Positions 54,527-63,525 of a stretch of 64,000 nucleotides of DNA are shown piece by piece; position 1 is the stretch's first letter; each line of letters begins with the position of its first letter. The stretch is from Mesorhizobium sp. C432A. Lineage in GTDB: Bacteria; Pseudomonadota; Alphaproteobacteria; Rhizobiales; Rhizobiaceae. The notes below the pieces were generated by a model. The model did no database searches, was not told the origin of the DNA, and worked only from the letters and a program-made list of their open reading frames with translations. The position numbers and the translations under genes were made by a program. Location: NCBI RefSeq assembly GCF_030323145.1, contig NZ_CP100470.1:310001-374000 (forward strand). The letters are read 5' to 3'.

Positions 54527-55783
54527 ATGCACCAGGCATTTGGCGGCATCGATTTCGGCACGTCCAATTCTACGGTGGGCGTGATCCGCAACGGCCAGGC
54601 ACGGCTGGTGGCGCTGGAAGGTGAACAGCCGACATTGCCAAGCGCGGTTTTCTTCAACTTCGAGGACGGTCACACCTATTTCGGCCGCCGCGCCATTGCC
54701 GACTACACCGATGCCATCGAAGGCCGGCTGATGCGGTCGCTGAAGAGCGTGCTCGGCAGTTCGCTGGCGCATGAGAAGACGCGGATCAAGGCCCGGCAGA
54801 TCGGTTTCATCGACATTGTCGGCATGTTCGTCGGCCATTTGAAGAAGCGGCTTGAGGAAGATGCCGGCGCTCCGGTGGAGAACGTTGTGCTCGGCCGGCC
54901 GGTGCAATTTGTCGACGACGATGTGGAAGCCGATGCCAAGGCGCAAAGCGAGCTTGAAAAAGCGGCGCGCGCGCAAGGCTTCAAGCACATCGCCTTCCAG
55001 TTCGAACCGATTGCGGCAGCACTCGACTATGAGCAGGACGTGAAGCGCGAGGAACTGGCGTTGATCGTCGACATGGGCGGCGGCACGTCCGACTTCTCGA
55101 TCGTGCGCGTTTCGCCGCAACGCGCCCGCTCACGCGACCGCAAGGACGACATCCTCGCCAACCGAGGCATTCATATTGGCGGCACCGATTTCGACCGGCT
55201 GCTCAGCATCGCCCATGTCATGCCCAAGCTCGGCTATCTCTCGCCCACAAAAGACGGCAAGCGCAACCTGCCGGCGAGCTATTTCATTGATCTCGCGACG
55301 TGGCAGCGCATCAACCTCGTCTATACTGCCAAGGCGATGACGCATCTGAGGCAAATCCGCTTCGAGGCCGTCCGCGCCGACCTTGTCGACCGCTTCATCC
55401 ATATTGTCGAGCACCGTTACGGCCATGCGCTGGCCGGCCTCGTCGAACGAGCCAAGATCGCGCTGACGGATCAGGCTTCGGCCGATGTAACGGTGGCGCT
55501 GCCTGGCGCGCATTTCGCCGCCGAGATCTCGCGGACCGGCCTGGAAGAGACCATCGCCGCCGACATCGAGCGGGTGTCCGCTACGGTGCGGCAGACGATT
55601 GCCGATGCCGGCATAACGGCCTCTGCGATCACCGCCGTATTCCTCACCGGCGGTTCGACCGCGATCCCGCTGGCACGGCGTGAAATCCTGTCGCTGGTGC
55701 CGCAAGCCGCCGTTATCGAGGGCGACATGTTCGGCTCGGTCGGCCTTGGCCTGGCGCTGGATGCGCAGCGGAAGTTCGCCTGA
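54527..55783 (+). CDS. Hsp70 family protein, short YegD-like form
   Basis: 418 residues comprising only the actin-like ATPase domain: phosphate-1 GGIDFGTSNSTVGVIRNGQA, phosphate-2 LIVDMGGGTSDFSIVRVSP, adenosine motif VFLTGGSTAIPLARREI. DnaK's substrate-binding domain and lid (~250 residues) are absent, as in E. coli YegD. Such proteins are presumed chaperone-like but have no settled client. GGAGG lies 6 bases before ATG. It stands alone between terminator hairpin and convergent lysR; no DnaJ or GrpE genes near. Confidence 0.88.
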   Translation: MHQAFGGIDFGTSNSTVGVIRNGQARLVALEGEQPTLPSAVFFNFEDGHTYFGRRAIADYTDAIEGRLMRSLKSVLGSSLAHEKTRIKARQIGFIDIVGMFVGHLKKRLEEDAGAPVENVVLGRPVQFVDDDVEADAKAQSELEKAARAQGFKHIAFQFEPIAAALDYEQDVKREELALIVDMGGGTSDFSIVRVSPQRARSRDRKDDILANRGIHIGGTDFDRLLSIAHVMPKLGYLSPTKDGKRNLPASYFIDLATWQRINLVYTAKAMTHLRQIRFEAVRADLVDRFIHIVEHRYGHALAGLVERAKIALTDQASADVTVALPGAHFAAEISRTGLEETIAADIERVSATVRQTIADAGITASAITAVFLTGGSTAIPLARREILSLVPQAAVIEGDMFGSVGLGLALDAQRKFA

Positions 55784-55787
55784 TCGC

Positions 55788-56687
55788 TTACGCCGGATTG
55801 CTGACGGCTTCAGCGCCGAGATGCGCCTTGAGCGCCATCTGGGCCAGGCTTGCCTGGCGGTCGCGATGGGTGATCATGGCGAAGTCGCGCTTCGGCAGTT
55901 CGAGCGGCACCGACCGGAGACTGCCCTCGGCGACGGCGCGTCCGACGACGAGGTCCGAGATGATGGTGGCGCCGGCGCCGGCCTCGACCGCCTGGCGAAC
56001 CGCCTCGTTGCTCGGCAGCACCAGAAATATCTGCAGGTCGCCAAGCGATATCCCCTCGCGGCGGGCCAGGTCCTCCAGCACCTCGCGCGTGCCCGAACCA
56101 CCCTCACGGATGATCCAGCGCAGCCCTGTGATATGCGGGCGGCCCGGCGCGATCTCGGCGATTTCGGGATGCGAGGCGGCGACGACCAGCATCAACCTGT
56201 CGACGTCGACCTTGGTGCGGCGGAGGATGTCTGACTCGGTGCGCCCCTCGACCAGACCGAGATCGGCGGTGCCGTCGAGCACATTGGCCTCGACCTGCCT
56301 GGTGTTGCCGATGCTGACGCTTAAGCGCACCGCCGGGTAGGCTTCATGGAAAGAGGCCAGCCTGCGCGGCAGCCAGTAGCTGGCGATGGTCAGGCTGGCG
56401 GCGATCGACAGGCTGCCGGCGACCGTCTGCGAGACATGCTCCAGCACATTTCGGGCGGCGGCGGCGCGTTCCAGCACCGCCTTGGCCTCGGGCAGGAAAC
56501 GGTGGCCGGTCTGAGCCAGCTCGATGTTGCGGCCGACACGGTTGAACAGATGAACGCCATGCTGCTCTTCCAAAGCGCGGATGGCCGCCGACGCCGCCGA
56601 CTGGGAGATGCCCAAAAGCTCCGCCGCCTTGGTCATATGGCCGCGTTCGGCAACGGCAACGAAAATGCGCAACTGGTCCAGCGTCAT
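55788..56687 (-). CDS. LysR-type regulator divergent from the soe operon
   Basis: 299 residues. HTH at ~1-60 (MTLDQLRIFVAVAERGHMTK, AAELLGISQSAASAAIRALE), then the LysR effector domain. The C-terminal part (IIREGGSGTREVLEDLARRE) is like the CysB/CbbR/YeiE branch, which often respond to sulfur or redox metabolites. Divergent from soeA with a 278-bp AT-rich shared space, so it likely controls that operon. ATG at 56687 chosen as the family start; a TTG six codons earlier is in frame. Convergent with the Hsp70 gene, four bases apart. Confidence 0.88.
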   Translation of the reverse strand: MTLDQLRIFVAVAERGHMTKAAELLGISQSAASAAIRALEEQHGVHLFNRVGRNIELAQTGHRFLPEAKAVLERAAAARNVLEHVSQTVAGSLSIAASLTIASYWLPRRLASFHEAYPAVRLSVSIGNTRQVEANVLDGTADLGLVEGRTESDILRRTKVDVDRLMLVVAASHPEIAEIAPGRPHITGLRWIIREGGSGTREVLEDLARREGISLGDLQIFLVLPSNEAVRQAVEAGAGATIISDLVVGRAVAEGSLRSVPLELPKRDFAMITHRDRQASLAQMALKAHLGAEAVSNPA

Positions 56688-56965
56688 GTGTGCATTAAGA
56701 ACCAATTCCGATCGAATTTACAAGAACAACTGATTAGACGGATCGATAGCTTTATTCTACTTTTTCAGTCGAAGTTAGAAAAAATTCGCCAACAAATCGC
56801 GGCCAACAAAATGATCGGGCGGTTCAGATCCCTTTTTGCGCATTGGACCCGTGGCCTCAGGCGGCGGCTGGCCGGCGATCGATATCATCCTGAAGAACAC
56901 TATATGCGTGGCCCCGGACCGAAGACGCGGGCCAAATTCGCAGGTAGCAAAAGCACGCCGGCATC
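56688..56965. promoter_or_regulatory. Divergent lysR-soeA control region
   Basis: The 278-bp space is AT-rich from ~56700 to 56815 (TTTACAAGAACAACTGATTA, TAGCTTTATTCTACTTTTTC), unlike the surrounding coding DNA. Such a stretch is expected for divergent promoters and LysR sites, but no specific operator could be fixed. No gene is seen in it. Confidence 0.5.
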
Positions 56966-59896
56966 ATGAATCCAGCTGCGCCGCGCGGGGCCAATTCCGC
57001 ACCGTCGCAACGGCCGCTTCCCAATACACGCGCGCCTGATGAAGGCGACGGTGTCGACACCTCGCCAACCGTTTCCGACAGCATCGCCAAGACCACCTGC
57101 TATATGTGCGCCTGCCGCTGCGGCATCGACGTCCACATCAAGGACGGCAAGGTGCGCTACATCAACGGCAACAAGGACCATCCGGTCAACCGCGGCGTAA
57201 TCTGCGGCAAGGGCAGCTCCGGCATCATGCAGCATTACAGCCCGGCGCGGCTGAAGAAGCCGCTGTTGCGCAGCGGCCTGCGGGGCTCGGGTGAATTCCG
57301 CGAGATCGAGTGGGAGGAAGCGTTTTCGATTGCGACCGAGCGGCTATCGAATATCCGCCGAACCGATCCGAAAAAGCTCGCCTTCTTCACCGGGCGCGAC
57401 CAGTCGCAGTCGCTGACCGGCTGGTGGGCGAGCCAGTTCGGCACGCCGAACTTCGCCGCCCATGGCGGCTTCTGCTCGGTCAACATGGCGGCCGGCGGGC
57501 TCTACACGATCGGCGGCTCGTTCTGGGAGTTCGGCGAGCCGGACTGGGACAATACGAAATACTTCATGCTGTTCGGCGTCGCCGAGGACCATGATTCCAA
57601 CCCGATCAAGATCGGCTTGGGTAAACTCAAGGCGCGCGGCGCCAAGGTGGTGTCGATCAACCCGTGCCGCACGGGCTACAACGCGATTGCCGACGACTGG
57701 ATCGGGATCCGGCCCGGCACCGACGGCCTCTTCGTCTTCGCCCTCATCCACGAACTGCTCAAGGCGGGCCGCGTCGATCTCGATTATCTGCTCCGCTACA
57801 CCAACGCCCATGTGCTGGTCATCCAGGAGCCGGGTGCGGCGGACGACGGGCTGTTCCTGCGCGACAGCGACAACAATCTTCTCGCGTGGGACAGAGTGGC
57901 GAAGACAACCGTCAACGCAGCCGATGCGGATGCGAAGCCGGCGTTGACCGGCAGCTTCACGTTCGCCGGCCGCCGCTGCGTGCCGGTGTTTCGGCTTATC
58001 GCCGACCGCTACATGGACGACAGCTACGCACCCGATGCGGTCGCGGCACGATGCGGCATTCCGGCCGACACCATCCGCCGGATCGCTGCCGAACTCGCCC
58101 ACGTCGCCTTCGAACAGACGATCGAACTGCCGGTTGCGTGGACCGACTGGGCCGGACGGCGGCACGAGACGATCAAGGGACGGCCGGTGTCGATGCATGC
58201 CATGCGCGGCATCTCGGCCCACTCCAACGGCTTTCACTCCTGCCGTGCCATCCACCTGCTGCAGGTGCTGCTCGGCACGGTGGACGTGCCCGGCGGCTTC
58301 CGTTTCAAGCCCCCCTACCCGCGCTCGGCGCCCCCGGGACCGAAGCCGGCCGGCAAGGTGGTCAGGCCGATGACGCCGCTCGACGGCATGCCGCTCGGCT
58401 TCGTCTGCGGGCCGGACGATCTCCTGGTCGACGAGGCCGGCACGCCTTTGCGCATCGACAAGGCTTATTCCTGGGATGCGCCGCTCGCCGCGCATGGGCT
58501 GATGCATACGGTCATCCGCAATGCGTGGGCCGGTGACCCGTACCCAATCGACACGCTGATGATGTACATGTCGAACATGGCGTGGAATTCCTCGATGAAC
58601 ACCGTCGAGACCATTGCCATGCTCACCGACCATGACGAAGCGGGTAACTACAAGATCCCCTTCATCATCTATTCCGACGCCTATTATTCCGAGACGGTGC
58701 CGTTCGCCGACCTGGTGCTGCCCGACACCACCTATCTCGAACGTCACGACTGCATCAGCCTGCTCGACCGGCCGATCAGCCATGCCGACGGGCCGGGCGA
58801 CGCGATCCGCCATCCGGTGGTCGAATCGGACCGAGATGTCAGGCCGTTCCAATCGGTGCTGATCGAACTTGGCGCTCGGCTTGGCCTGCCCGGCTTCGTC
58901 GAGGACGATGGCTCGGCCAGATATGCCGACTATGCCGACTACATCGTCAATCACGAACGCACGCCGGGCATCGGCCCGCTGGCCGGCTGGCGCGGCAAGG
59001 ACGGCACTTCCGTCGGCAAGGGCGAAGTCAATCCCGACCAGTTGCAGCGCTACATCGGCAATGGCGGCTTCTGGCACCAGGATTTTGCTGAGGACCAGCG
59101 CTATTACAAGATGGCCAACCGCTCCTATCTCGACTTCGCAGAGCAGATGGGGTTCATCCCCAAGGCCGAGCCGATCGTGTTCCAGCTCTATTGCGAACCG
59201 ATGCAGCGCTTTCGCCTCGCCGCGCGCGGTCATGGTCGCGTCCAGCCGACCGAGAGCGAACGCCAGCGCATCGAGACCTATATGGATCCGCTGCCGTTCT
59301 GGTTTACGCCGTTCGAAGAGGCCGCGGTCGATCCGCAGAAATACCCGCTGCATGCGCTGACGCAGCGGCCTATGCACATGTATCATTCCTGGGGCTCGCA
59401 GAATGCGTGGCTGCGGCAAATCACCAGCCAGAACCGCCTGTTCGTGCACCACCAGACCGCGGCAGTTCTCGACCTGGCCGACGACGACTGGGTGTGGATC
59501 GAAAGCATCAACGGCCGGGTGAAGGGACAGATCAAGCTGGTCGACGGGGTCAATGCGGATACGGTCTGGACATGGAACGCCATCGGCAAAAGGCGCGGCG
59601 CCTGGGGGCTGAAGGACAACGCCGCCGAGAGCAATCGCGGCTTCCTGCTCAACCACATCATCGGCGACCAGACATCGGCTGACGCGAAAGGCAAACGCTA
59701 TTCGAATTCCGATCCGGTGACCGGCCAGGCGGCGTGGTTCGACCTCAGGGTACGCATCGTCAAATGCTCTGATGAGGAAGCCGGCTTCACCGAACCGCAA
59801 TTCGAGCGTTTCAGCCAGCCGCCAAATGTCGAGCCTTCGCCCGACATCCTTCGCTTCGGCGCCGAGTTCCGCGTCAATAGGGAAGCCGTGGAATGA
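56966..59896 (+). CDS. soeA: Molybdopterin oxidoreductase, SoeA-like sulfite dehydrogenase catalytic subunit
   Basis: 976 residues of the DMSO-reductase superfamily. The N-terminal [4Fe-4S] site is Cys45-x2-Cys48-x3-Cys52-x27-Cys80 (TTCYMCACRCGIDVHIKDGK). Cys170 in AAHGGFCSVNMAAGG is the likely Mo ligand, as in PsrA/PhsA/SoeA; formate dehydrogenases would have Sec/Cys in another context. There is no Tat signal, so it is cytoplasmic. MGD segments include DTLMMYMSNMAWNSSMN and VLPDTTYLERHDC. With soeB and soeC it fits SoeABC, which oxidises sulfite to sulfate. A thiosulfate/polysulfide reductase relative is the alternative. Confidence 0.82.
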   Translation: MNPAAPRGANSAPSQRPLPNTRAPDEGDGVDTSPTVSDSIAKTTCYMCACRCGIDVHIKDGKVRYINGNKDHPVNRGVICGKGSSGIMQHYSPARLKKPLLRSGLRGSGEFREIEWEEAFSIATERLSNIRRTDPKKLAFFTGRDQSQSLTGWWASQFGTPNFAAHGGFCSVNMAAGGLYTIGGSFWEFGEPDWDNTKYFMLFGVAEDHDSNPIKIGLGKLKARGAKVVSINPCRTGYNAIADDWIGIRPGTDGLFVFALIHELLKAGRVDLDYLLRYTNAHVLVIQEPGAADDGLFLRDSDNNLLAWDRVAKTTVNAADADAKPALTGSFTFAGRRCVPVFRLIADRYMDDSYAPDAVAARCGIPADTIRRIAAELAHVAFEQTIELPVAWTDWAGRRHETIKGRPVSMHAMRGISAHSNGFHSCRAIHLLQVLLGTVDVPGGFRFKPPYPRSAPPGPKPAGKVVRPMTPLDGMPLGFVCGPDDLLVDEAGTPLRIDKAYSWDAPLAAHGLMHTVIRNAWAGDPYPIDTLMMYMSNMAWNSSMNTVETIAMLTDHDEAGNYKIPFIIYSDAYYSETVPFADLVLPDTTYLERHDCISLLDRPISHADGPGDAIRHPVVESDRDVRPFQSVLIELGARLGLPGFVEDDGSARYADYADYIVNHERTPGIGPLAGWRGKDGTSVGKGEVNPDQLQRYIGNGGFWHQDFAEDQRYYKMANRSYLDFAEQMGFIPKAEPIVFQLYCEPMQRFRLAARGHGRVQPTESERQRIETYMDPLPFWFTPFEEAAVDPQKYPLHALTQRPMHMYHSWGSQNAWLRQITSQNRLFVHHQTAAVLDLADDDWVWIESINGRVKGQIKLVDGVNADTVWTWNAIGKRRGAWGLKDNAAESNRGFLLNHIIGDQTSADAKGKRYSNSDPVTGQAAWFDLRVRIVKCSDEEAGFTEPQFERFSQPPNVEPSPDILRFGAEFRVNREAVE

Positions 59897-60621
59897 CCTG
59901 CCTTCCCGCCCATACAGACAAGAAGCTTGGCCTGGTCATCGACCTCGACACCTGCGTCGGCTGCCAGGCCTGCGTCACCGCCTGCAAGGAGTGGAACACC
60001 GGCGGCCACATGGCGCCACTGACCGACATCGACCCCTATGGCGGCCGTGTCGACGGCGTCTGGTTCAACCGCGTGGACAGCTATGAGCACACGACCGAGG
60101 CGGGCGGGCGCACGGTCAACTTTCCGCGCTCCTGCCTGCATTGCGAGACGCCTGCCTGCGTCACTGTCTGCCCGACCGGCGCGTCCTACAAGCGGGCGTC
60201 GGACGGCATCGTGCTGATCGACGAAAGCAAATGCATCGGCTGCAAACTGTGCAGTTGGGCCTGCCCCTATGGCGCGCGCGAATTCGATACCGACGTCGGC
60301 GTGATGAAGAAATGCACGCTGTGCGTCGATCGCATCTACAACGACAATCTGGCCGAGGAAGACCGCGTGCCGGCCTGCGTTGCCGCCTGCCCGACCAGCG
60401 CCCGGCATTTCGGCGATCTCGGCGATCCCTCGTCGGCTGTCTCGCAACTGGTGGCGGAGCGTGGCGGCGTCGACCTGATGCCGGAGATGGGCTACAAACC
60501 GACCAACAAATATCTGCCGCCGCGCGCCCAGCGCGCCGCATGGGTGCCGGCGCCAAGGCTCGAGCCAATCACGGCCGAAGGCGGTTTTCTCGGCTGGATC
60601 GACCGCATGCTTTCGAACTGA
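59893..60621 (+). CDS. soeB: Iron-sulfur subunit, SoeB-like
   Basis: 242 residues, ferredoxin-like electron-transfer subunit of the DmsB/PsrB/NrfC type. Four cysteine clusters are visible (DTCVGCQACVTACKEWNTGG; SCLHCETPACVTVCPTGASY; KCIGCKLCSWACPYGARE; KKCTLCVDRIYND with ACVAACPTSARHFGDL), enough for four [4Fe-4S] centres. Passes electrons from the Mo subunit to the membrane subunit. Starts in a 4-base ATGA overlap with soeA, so it is translationally coupled. Confidence 0.9.
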   Translation: MTCLPAHTDKKLGLVIDLDTCVGCQACVTACKEWNTGGHMAPLTDIDPYGGRVDGVWFNRVDSYEHTTEAGGRTVNFPRSCLHCETPACVTVCPTGASYKRASDGIVLIDESKCIGCKLCSWACPYGAREFDTDVGVMKKCTLCVDRIYNDNLAEEDRVPACVAACPTSARHFGDLGDPSSAVSQLVAERGGVDLMPEMGYKPTNKYLPPRAQRAAWVPAPRLEPITAEGGFLGWIDRMLSN

Positions 60622-60624
60622 CCA

Positions 60625-61563
60625 ATGCATCCAGCCTTTTCCGTCGTCTTCTTCACAACTGCCACAGGAGCGGGCTACGGCCTGCTGGCGCTGCTTGGCG
60701 TGCTTGGCGGACTGGGTTTTATCCCGGCCCATTTCTGGCTCGGCCTTATCGGCATGGGGCTGTCGCTCGGCCTGATCGCCGCCGGCCTATTGTCCTCGAC
60801 CGGCCATCTCGGCCGCCCCGAACGTGCATGGCGCGCCTTCTCGCAATGGCGCAGTTCCTGGCTGTCGCGCGAAGGCGTGGCCTCGGTCGCGACCTTCATT
60901 CCCGCCGGGCTGTTCGGCATCGGCTGGGTGTTTTTTGGCCGCACCGGAGGCTGGATGGCCATCGCCGGGTTTCTCGCAACTATCGGCGCAATCGTCACCG
61001 TCTGCACCACCGGCATAATCTATGCCTCGCTGAAGCCGATCGCGCAGTGGCATAGCCCGTATACGCTGCCGGGCTATCTCATCTTTTCGGCGATGACCGG
61101 CAGCGTGCTGTTGAACGCGCTGCTGCAGGCTTTCGCCATCAGCCCGACCGCCGTTGCGGTAGCCGCCCTGCTGCTGACCTTGCTCGGCTGGGGCTGGAAG
61201 CTGGCGACGTGGCGATACAATGACGCGCTGGAGATCGCGACCACCGCCAACACGGCGACAGGCCTCGCCGGAGGGACGGTGCGCTCGCTGGAATGGCCGC
61301 ACACCGAGGAGAACTACCTGCTCAAGGAAATGGGCTTTCGCATCGCCCGCAAGCACGGTGCAAAGCTGCGGCTGATCACGCAGTTGCTGGCTTTCGCCTT
61401 GCCTGCCCTGCTGCTGCTTTCTGTCTTATTCGCTTTGCCCTGGCCATTCGCAGCGGTGCTGTCGGTGCTTGCGGCAACCGTCCAGTTCGCCGGCATGCTG
61501 GTCGAGCGCTGGCTGTTCTTCGCCGAGGCCAAGCACACCGTCACCCTCTATTACGGCCGGTAG
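60625..61563 (+). CDS. soeC: Membrane anchor subunit, SoeC-like (DmsC/NrfD family)
   Basis: 312 residues with about eight membrane segments (SVVFFTTATGAGYGLLALLG, HFWLGLIGMGLSLGLIAAGL, TSTGHLGRPERAWRAFSQWR as the conserved loop, LIFSAMTGSVLLNALLQAF). The DmsC-type subunit passes electrons between the Fe-S subunit and the quinone pool. Three bases after soeB. The loop SSTGHLGRPERAWRAFSQWR is strongly conserved in DMSO-reductase anchors. Confidence 0.87.
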   Translation: MHPAFSVVFFTTATGAGYGLLALLGVLGGLGFIPAHFWLGLIGMGLSLGLIAAGLLSSTGHLGRPERAWRAFSQWRSSWLSREGVASVATFIPAGLFGIGWVFFGRTGGWMAIAGFLATIGAIVTVCTTGIIYASLKPIAQWHSPYTLPGYLIFSAMTGSVLLNALLQAFAISPTAVAVAALLLTLLGWGWKLATWRYNDALEIATTANTATGLAGGTVRSLEWPHTEENYLLKEMGFRIARKHGAKLRLITQLLAFALPALLLLSVLFALPWPFAAVLSVLAATVQFAGMLVERWLFFAEAKHTVTLYYGR

Positions 61564-61575
61564 AGCGTCCCGCCG

Positions 61576-62454
61576 TCAGGCGGCCCGTGCTCGTGGCGCC
61601 GCCGGCAAATCCTTAAGCAGGATTTCGATCGCGGCATCGATTACAGCTGTCCTGCGGTCGTGCGCGTAAAGGCCGTATTGGACCGTGAGCGGCTCGGGCA
61701 GGCCGGCTGACGTCTTCAGCACCCGCATCGAAGCGGTGCGCACGGATTCGGGCGGAAGCAGTCCAACGCCCAGTCCGTTCTCGATCGCGGCCTGAAGGCC
61801 GGTGACGCTCTGGCACGACAGGACGATCCGGTGCTCCCGGCCGGCGGCGACCAGCGCCTCGATCATCCGCCTGCGCCAAGGGCAGGTTGCGCCGAAGGCG
61901 GCGAGATCGAGTGGCCGGTCATGGTCCAGCACATAGTCCTGGGCGCAGACCCACTGCAGTTCGACGTTCCATGTCGTCACGGCATCGGCCGCGACGACGG
62001 ATGTCGGGGCAATCATGACATCCAGCGCATCCTCGCTCCACAGCCGTCCCAGCGCGACGCTGTGCTCGACCATCGCGTCGAGGCTGATGTCGGGATAGGT
62101 GCGATGCAGCCGCCCAAGCGCGGCCGAAAGCGCGGCCGTGGTGACCTCTTCGGCAAGACCAATACGCACGCCGCCGCCAATGCTAGCCTGCTGCAGACGC
62201 GCCACCGCTTCGTCGCCGAGAGCGAGGATGCGAGTCGCGTATCCCAGAAAGAGCTCTCCCGCCGCAGTCGGTACGACACCGCGGCCGGTGCGCTGGAACA
62301 AGTGCCGTTGGAGCAGGCCCTCCAGCCGGCGCATCTGCATGCTCATCGCCGATTGGGTCTTGCCGGTCTGCGCGGCGACCCTGCTCAGGCTACCTTGCCG
62401 GCAGACCGCGACATAGGTGCGGAGAAGGTCGAGGCCGATCTGCTCAGATATCAT
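61576..62454 (-). CDS. LysR-type regulator beside a quinone oxidoreductase gene
   Basis: 292 residues. HTH at ~8-66 (LDLLRTYVAVCRQGSLSRVA, AQTGKTQSAMSMQMRRLEGL), then an effector domain (VRIGLAEEVTTAALSAALGR). Divergent from the quinone oxidoreductase with a 95-bp shared space, which suggests it controls that gene. Convergent with soeC. A tail of PRARAA ends the protein. No ligand can be inferred. Confidence 0.88.
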   Translation of the reverse strand: MISEQIGLDLLRTYVAVCRQGSLSRVAAQTGKTQSAMSMQMRRLEGLLQRHLFQRTGRGVVPTAAGELFLGYATRILALGDEAVARLQQASIGGGVRIGLAEEVTTAALSAALGRLHRTYPDISLDAMVEHSVALGRLWSEDALDVMIAPTSVVAADAVTTWNVELQWVCAQDYVLDHDRPLDLAAFGATCPWRRRMIEALVAAGREHRIVLSCQSVTGLQAAIENGLGVGLLPPESVRTASMRVLKTSAGLPEPLTVQYGLYAHDRRTAVIDAAIEILLKDLPAAPRARAA

Positions 62455-62549
62455 TTTGTTTGAACTCTGATGTCATCGGTATCAGTCTACAATGATATCC
62501 CGCCACGCGCTATCTCACACTCAAGAGAAACAGCGCAGGGAAGAAAACC

Positions 62550-63521
62550 ATGAAAGCGATCCGTGTTCACCGCCATGGCGGGCCAGATATGCTCGCCTAC
62601 GAAGATGTCGACATCGGCCAGCCCGGACCGGGCGAGGTGCGCGTGCGCAACCGGGCGGTCGGCCTCAACTTCGTCGACATCTATTTTCGCACCGGCGAAT
62701 ACGCGCCGCCCGCTCTGCCATTCATTCCCGGCAATGAAGGCGCCGGCGAAATCGTCGCCGTCGGTGAAGGCGTCAGCGGCTTCGCGCCTGGCGACCGAGT
62801 CGCCTATGTCGAGACGCTCGGCGCCTATGCCGAAGAACGCATCGTGCCGGCGCATTTCGTCGTGCATCTGCCCGACGCCATCGATTTCGAGACAGGTGCG
62901 GCGATGATGCTGAAAGGGCTGACGGCGCAATATCTGCTGCGCCGCACGTTTCGCGTCGAGGCGGGCCATACAATCCTGGTGCATGCCGCGGCGGGCGGCG
63001 TCGGCCTCATCCTGACGCAATGGGCCAAACATCTCGGCGCGACCGTCATCGGCACGGTCGGTTCACCCGAAAAGGCCGAACTTGCGCGCGCCAATGGCTG
63101 CGACCATGTCATCGACTACAGCAAAGAGAATTTCGCCGCACGGGTGAAAGAGGTCACCAACGGCGAAGGCTGCCACGCCGTCTATGACGGCGTCGGCAAC
63201 GCGACCTTCCCCGCCTCGCTCGACTGCCTGCAGCCGTTCGGCACCTTCGTCAGCTACGGCACAGCGTCGGGGTCGATCCCGCCCTTCGACATCATGCTTT
63301 TGATGCAAAAGGGTTCGCTGTTCGCCACCTGGCAGTTGCTGTTCCATCATCTCGCCAGGCGTGAGGACGTCGTCGCCATGAGCGAGGATCTGTTCAGCGT
63401 CGTCCTCAGCGGCGCAGTGAAAATCCCGGTGCACACAAGCATGCCGCTTGCCGAAGTGGCGGAGGCGCACCGCCGGCTCGAAGCACGGCAGACGACAGGC
63501 GCAACCGTGCTTATACCGTAG
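62550..63521 (+). CDS. Quinone oxidoreductase (zinc-less MDR family)
   Basis: 323 residues. GroES-like N-terminal domain (GLNFVDIYFRTGEYAPPALP, FIPGNEGAGEIVAVGEGVSG) and a Rossmann domain with NADPH motif VHAAAGGVGLILTQWAKHLG. The zinc-binding cysteines of true alcohol dehydrogenases are absent, which points to NADPH:quinone oxidoreductase (QorA-like). Acts on quinones in detoxification. Shine-Dalgarno GGGAAG before the ATG. Probably under control of the divergent LysR. Confidence 0.92.
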   Translation: MKAIRVHRHGGPDMLAYEDVDIGQPGPGEVRVRNRAVGLNFVDIYFRTGEYAPPALPFIPGNEGAGEIVAVGEGVSGFAPGDRVAYVETLGAYAEERIVPAHFVVHLPDAIDFETGAAMMLKGLTAQYLLRRTFRVEAGHTILVHAAAGGVGLILTQWAKHLGATVIGTVGSPEKAELARANGCDHVIDYSKENFAARVKEVTNGEGCHAVYDGVGNATFPASLDCLQPFGTFVSYGTASGSIPPFDIMLLMQKGSLFATWQLLFHHLARREDVVAMSEDLFSVVLSGAVKIPVHTSMPLAEVAEAHRRLEARQTTGATVLIP

Positions 63522-63525
63522 AAAC

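Noticed and set aside
56966..59896. Annotation of the Mo subunit as formate dehydrogenase
   Set aside because: The Cys170 context, lack of Tat signal and the DmsC-type partner fit sulfite dehydrogenase SoeA better.
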